This document shows, in pieces, positions 58,175 through 64,000 of a stretch of 64,000 nucleotides of DNA. A program made the translations under genes and the position numbers. This DNA is from Sinohyriopsis cumingii. Lineage: Eukaryota; Mollusca; Bivalvia; Unionida; Unionidae. Position 1 is the first letter of the stretch; each line of letters starts with the position of its first letter. The DNA lies in NCBI GenBank assembly GCA_028554795.2, contig CM068826.1, positions 105,500,602 to 105,564,601 of the forward strand, read 5' to 3'. The notes beneath the pieces are model-generated. The model was not told the DNA's origin. It did not search any database and saw nothing but the letters and a program-made list of their open reading frames with translations.

Positions 58175-59683
58175 TATTTACAGTTTTCATTTTTTATAAA
58201 TCATACAGCTAGATTTATCTTTCAGCTGCTTTATGTAAATGCAGGCTTCATCAACAGAGCTTGTTTTCATCACGTGGACATTACTCGTGATAAAATATAA
58301 ACATACAATGGTTTTTGCAAGCATTGACATGAAGTCTCTGTTTTCTGTCCATTTCTTGTTGGTAAACGAGAAACACCTGAGCTAAAAGACTGTTTCAGTG
58401 AATATATTGATGTACATGCACGTGATGGGAATGTTATCATTTTGTTGTGTTGGCTCGAGAAACGATTTTCAACAATATCACTAAATATTCAAAGTAGTAT
58501 TTTTAAAAAATGTTCTCTTCTAGCAAAAGGAACGTACCGTGCTGAAATAGACAATACATACCGTGTTAAAATAGGTACGCATTTTCTTTTCCAATATTCA
58601 CATTAAGCTGAAAGACATCTCATGTCTTTCCTTGTTCTGATCAATAGATATTTGCTCGATCAACACGCTATCGATAATTAAATGACTGTGCAATTTCGCC
58701 CACCACCGATTCGTTTTGTCGCCTAATATGGATAATTTGTCACATTTTCTACCAAGAATTAGCTACAGATTTATTTCCAAGCTTCAGTTGACCAAGCGGC
58801 GTATATTTTAGCTTTCTGAATAAGGAAGTACTTAAAGAGGATACTAAGAGAAATTTCAAATCATGTATTTCATTTTGCTAAGGTAGGCCAGAATCATTAT
58901 TCTGTTTGAATGCTGGAACCTTCAAATGTATTCGTCCTCAAATTTACTATAGTATAATATGTAAACTTTACGTGACTGGGTATTTAGCATGTAGAACGAA
59001 ATAAATACTGTATATGATAAATATAATAAAGGCATGGTTTGGAATGGTTCTTTCTTTCTCACGTTCTGAGCACTATCACCTTAGTTCAAAATTTACAATA
59101 AAACTTAAAAATAAAAATAAAAATCTTTCATCGTGTCAGAATTGCGTGGTGAATTATCTACCAACATAAGTACCGAGTGGAAGCATAGAGCTATAACAGA
59201 TTTAACACTATTATCTATCCGATCAGTCTTAAAAACAAAATAAAGAACTATCTGCGTAGATTGTTATTTATTCCGAATGCGGAAATTTGGGAAATCAATC
59301 GCAAACATCATAAAAAGCTACGGTTAAAAGCTTGTTTCATGTCCGTAATTTGAGTACAAAATAAATAAGATAGCCGAAATTAGTCACTGTATTCTGTCTT
59401 CTTCGAACAAGGAACTCTACCCAAGGATCCAAATTACACACAAACACATTGTCAGGTTCAATATAAATAATCGAAAATAGCGACAAATCCCATAATTTTA
59501 TCACGGGAATGCGCAAACTAAGAAATTATATCACAGGATTAAAACTGACAGGCTCCCGAAATGGATCTTCTTATAATTCCTAAAGGGACCATACATATTT
59601 TTTCAGCCATCAAAGTTGAAGACAGGGTCTGAAGGTCTGGGTTTTAAACACACCTGAAGGATTCGGCGAACTTTTGACATCAG

Positions 59684-59716
<33 letters not shown>

Positions 59717-61391
59717 TTCTACGAAAGAAAATAAAAAGGAACTTTTCAGATAGAATTTAAAGTTACCATAGTGAAGGTATCAATACCCAATACTTTTGCC
59801 TTTTCTGACTTGTTAATAGACGTGAGAACCTCGTAAGACTGAACACTTTGAAGATCGGTTGAGCATTAACTCCTTCAGCATACTATCTGTTATTTCTGAT
59901 GAAAAAAGCATTTAATACGTGTTGATAGGTAATTACGTGAAACTGCACAAATCTTGAACATTATTTTCATTCATACGCAAATGAGAATACACACAAATTA
60001 CTATACAGAAGACGGGTTATTAATCTCTTTTGCTTGCATCGTTTATGTTTCTTCTACCTTTTCTGAGCGAATAATATGCTTTAGAAAAGCAGTACATTTT
60101 CTTTTGTCTGGTTGCAAAAGTGATATCGTCTGCATCTTTACATCTAATACACACAGTATGCGGGATGCTGAGGTATGTATTTTGGGTACCGACAAGACAA
60201 AAAGGAATAAACAGAAGATCTCATGAATCTGAGTAAATGATAAGCATTAGGGGGAAAAAGCACATCTTATTTTTCTGCGTTCTGTAGAAAACAAATAAAT
60301 GAATAAATAGGGCAATAAACTAGGCTATCAATGCCAAATGAAATCTGATTTTGATACATGCATACTTCCAAATTCCTATAGCTCGTCCAACAACGATGCG
60401 CACGCATTTGAATGCAGCAATGCGCAGTATAATATATAATTAATTTGATTGCGTGCTAATTTTTCCATCCCTTCCTTCTTTCTTTCTTTCATTCCAAAGA
60501 ATCACAGTTCTTCAGAAAAGTTAACATTAATAATCGTGAGTCTCCAACACTTGCTTAGTCCTATTTTCCAATTGAAATCAATATCAACACGTAATAAGGC
60601 AAACGAAGAAAGAGTATTTCACATTGCAAATCAGCATTACCATCGCTGTGATTTCATTAGAATGTTTGTTGCGTAGGAATATTGTATAACATGTGTAACG
60701 TTGATGTACTTTAACTAGGTAGATCCAAATTCTCATCATTAATGGGTATAACTTTTGTTGTGTGTAAGAAAAGACGTGGTTATTGCTGATAATCATCGTT
60801 TAGTATACGAACCGCCAACTATATCTGTTTCCAGTTAATTCATTATGTTTTGTGATACTGTTGGAAATAACATGGGTATCCTGTGTTTTGCATAAATTCA
60901 ACACAGTTGCTGTGAAATTAATCAGGGAACATTTAAGTCGATTCCAGTTCATAAATCTGTTTTAAAAAAAGTATTGCATTGGTTAGCAGCGTATCGGTCA
61001 AAATATTTACCCGATTTGTTTTGAGCATATCGATAAACATTTTTAACCGATTTGTTATTAGCATATCGATAAACATTCTTTACTCGAAAGTTGAGAGCAG
61101 AATACGAGAAAACTTTTATGTCAAATGCTCAATAACATCTTTACACTGCAGTTGCTAAAATCACTTAGAGTAGTTTTCAGAGACGTCTAATTGGTTTTTG
61201 GACTAGATTATATTTATCCTCAAACACGCCTCGATTTATAATACTGCATAACTGAAACCTTTTGAATAATGTATTTCCATGATAACCTTTTGTCCTACGA
61301 TATCATCTGGTATTATTGAAAACTACTCGCACCTTGAAATTTCATAGTCGGTCACGGTAAAAATGAATAATACATTTTGAACACGGCAATC
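58175..61391. other. Intergenic, no gene seen
   Basis: AT-rich. A (AC)n tract of about 30 bp lies at 59684-59714. Frames of 70-90 codons (59954-60226, 60449-60676) have no recognisable domain. Confidence 0.5.
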
Positions 61392-62486
61392 GTATCAGAT
61401 ATATATATTTCTATTAGTTTGTTGCTCATTAGACATCAATCATCCTTCAAAAATGCTAATGTTATTAGTGTCTCGCTAGTCAGACATCAACCAGCCATCA
61501 AAATTGCTAATGTTATTAGTGTGTCGCTAGTCAGGCATCAATCGTCCTTTAAAAATGCTAATGATATTAAAGTGTCGTTAGTCAGACATCAATCATCCTT
61601 CAATAATGATAATGGTATTAGTGTGTCGCTAGTCAGACATCAATCAGCCTTCAAAAATGATAATGATATTAGCGTGTCGCTAGTCAGACATCAATCAGCC
61701 TTCAAAAATGATAATGATGTTAGTGTGTCTCTAGTCAGACATCAGTCATCCTTCAAAAATGCTAATGGTATTAGTGTGTCACTACTCAGACATCAATCAG
61801 CCTTCAAAAATGCTAATGATATTAGCGTGTCGCTAGTCAAACATCAATCATCCTTCAAAAATGCTAATGATGTTAGCGTGTCGCTAGTCAGACATCAATC
61901 ATCCTTCAAAAATGCTAATGGTATTAGTGTGTCGCTACTCAGACATCAATCAGCCTTCAAAAATGATAATGATGTTAACGTGTCGTTAGTCAGACATCAA
62001 TCATCCTTCAATAATGCTAATGATATTAGTGTGTCGCTAGTCAGACATCAATCATCCTTCAAAAATGCTAATGGTATTAGTGTCGCTACTCAGACATTAA
62101 TCATCATTCAAAAATGCTAATGATATTAGTGTGTCGCTAGTCAGACGTCAATCATCATTCAAAAATGCTAATGATATTAACGTGTCGTTAGTCAAACATC
62201 AATCATCCTTCAAAAATGCTAATGATGTTAGCGTGTCGCTAGTCAGACATCAATCATCCTTCAAAAATGCTAATGTTATTAGTGTGTCGCTAGTCAGACG
62301 TCAATCATCCTTCAAAAATGCTAATGATGTTAGTGTGTCGCTAGTCAGACATCAATCATCCTTCAAAAATGCTAATGTTATTAGTGTGTCGCTAGTCAGT
62401 CGTCAATCATCCTTCAAAAATGCTAATGATGTTAGCGTGTCGCTAGTCAGACATCAATCATCCTTCAAAAATGCTAATGTTGTGTA
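61392..62486. repeat. 51-bp minisatellite, about 21 copies
   Basis: The unit is ttagtgtgtcgctagtcaga followed by catcaatcatccttcaaaaa and tgctaatgata, 51 bp. Because 51 is a multiple of three, long frames run through it and translate to 17-residue repeats (SVSLVRHQSSFKNANDI). Toward the right end (about 62170-62480) copies alternate in pairs (atgatgtt/atgttatt, acatcaatc/acgtcaatc), a 102-bp higher-order unit. Confidence 0.93.
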
Positions 62487-63828
<1,342 letters not shown>

Positions 63829-64000
63829 GAATTTAACACACTGGTCAAAGGCTAGTAAGATACAATTCGCAAATGAAGGTAACATGAAACAAGGTAACAT
63901 GAAACAATGTGATGTTGCATACGTAAAACACATTTGTGTTCGAGAATACAAATGCTTAATGTGTTGCATATAAACATAACACATAAAACAATTACACATA

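Noticed and set aside
61377-62120. 247-codon repeat ORF as a gene
   Set aside because: It begins at a non-ATG codon, consists only of the 51-bp minisatellite, and ends where one unit loses two bases. The open frame is explained by the unit length.

Overview
The window is animal genomic DNA, AT-rich and packed with simple repeats and mobile-element copies. The four SINE copies, with a proline-tRNA-like head and dinucleotide or short tails, together with long (TA)n/(TG)n tracts, fit a lophotrochozoan and most likely a mollusc. That assignment is an inference from repeat style; no host gene with a diagnostic product was recognised. I see no convincing spliced host gene, no tRNA or rRNA gene and no CRISPR array.

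Layout. 1-24 kb: intergenic DNA holding a SINE, a 42-bp minisatellite, a LINE ORF1-like zinc-knuckle remnant (4.4-5.5 kb), three solo-LTR-like copies of one LTR family (6.4-7.5, 10.3-12.0 and, reversed, 18.4-20.1 kb), a second SINE with a perfect target duplication, a decayed LINE endonuclease/reverse-transcriptase remnant (16.3-18.0 kb) and a roughly 1.2-kb minisatellite (22.5-23.7 kb). 24.4-26.9 kb: one intact, intronless 562-codon ORF of a multicopy invertebrate family, flanked by inverted repeats and probably a DNA transposon. 27-38 kb: repeats, two more SINEs and a clean 40-bp minisatellite. 38.382-58.168 kb: a 19.8-kb Polinton/Maverick with 390-bp terminal inverted repeats, 5'-AG ends and a perfect 6-bp target duplication (gcttta). 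58-64 kb: intergenic DNA with a 51-bp minisatellite and microsatellites.

The Polinton carries the family's core set on the minus strand: protein-primed DNA polymerase B, packaging ATPase, chromodomain-tailed integrase, adenovirus-type protease, major capsid protein, penton-like minor capsid protein, a pX/pVI-like basic protein and a two-helix membrane protein. Many genes have their own TATA box close upstream. Two minus-strand groups (about 55.8 to 49.2 kb and 49.1 to 41.3 kb) each end at an AATAAA. It also carries accessory genes: a BIR-domain (IAP-like) protein, three tandem copies of a small gene, an SPKK-rich basic protein and a zinc-knuckle gene. The TIRs are nearly identical, so the insertion is young, but roughly eight interruptions in the coding regions make it a broken copy.

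The most unusual signal is at the two ends of the Polinton. Five small unrecognised genes, three at the left end and two at the right, each end 22-51 nt before a sequence that matches the metazoan replication-dependent histone mRNA 3' stem-loop (GGCCCTTTTCAGGGCC or AGCCCTTTTCAGGGCT, followed by ACCC and a purine-rich downstream element). Three of these genes also share an upstream promoter motif 63-67 nt before the ATG. This looks like a replicated expression cassette using histone-type, poly(A)-free 3' processing inside a virus-like transposon. I do not know of a description of this.
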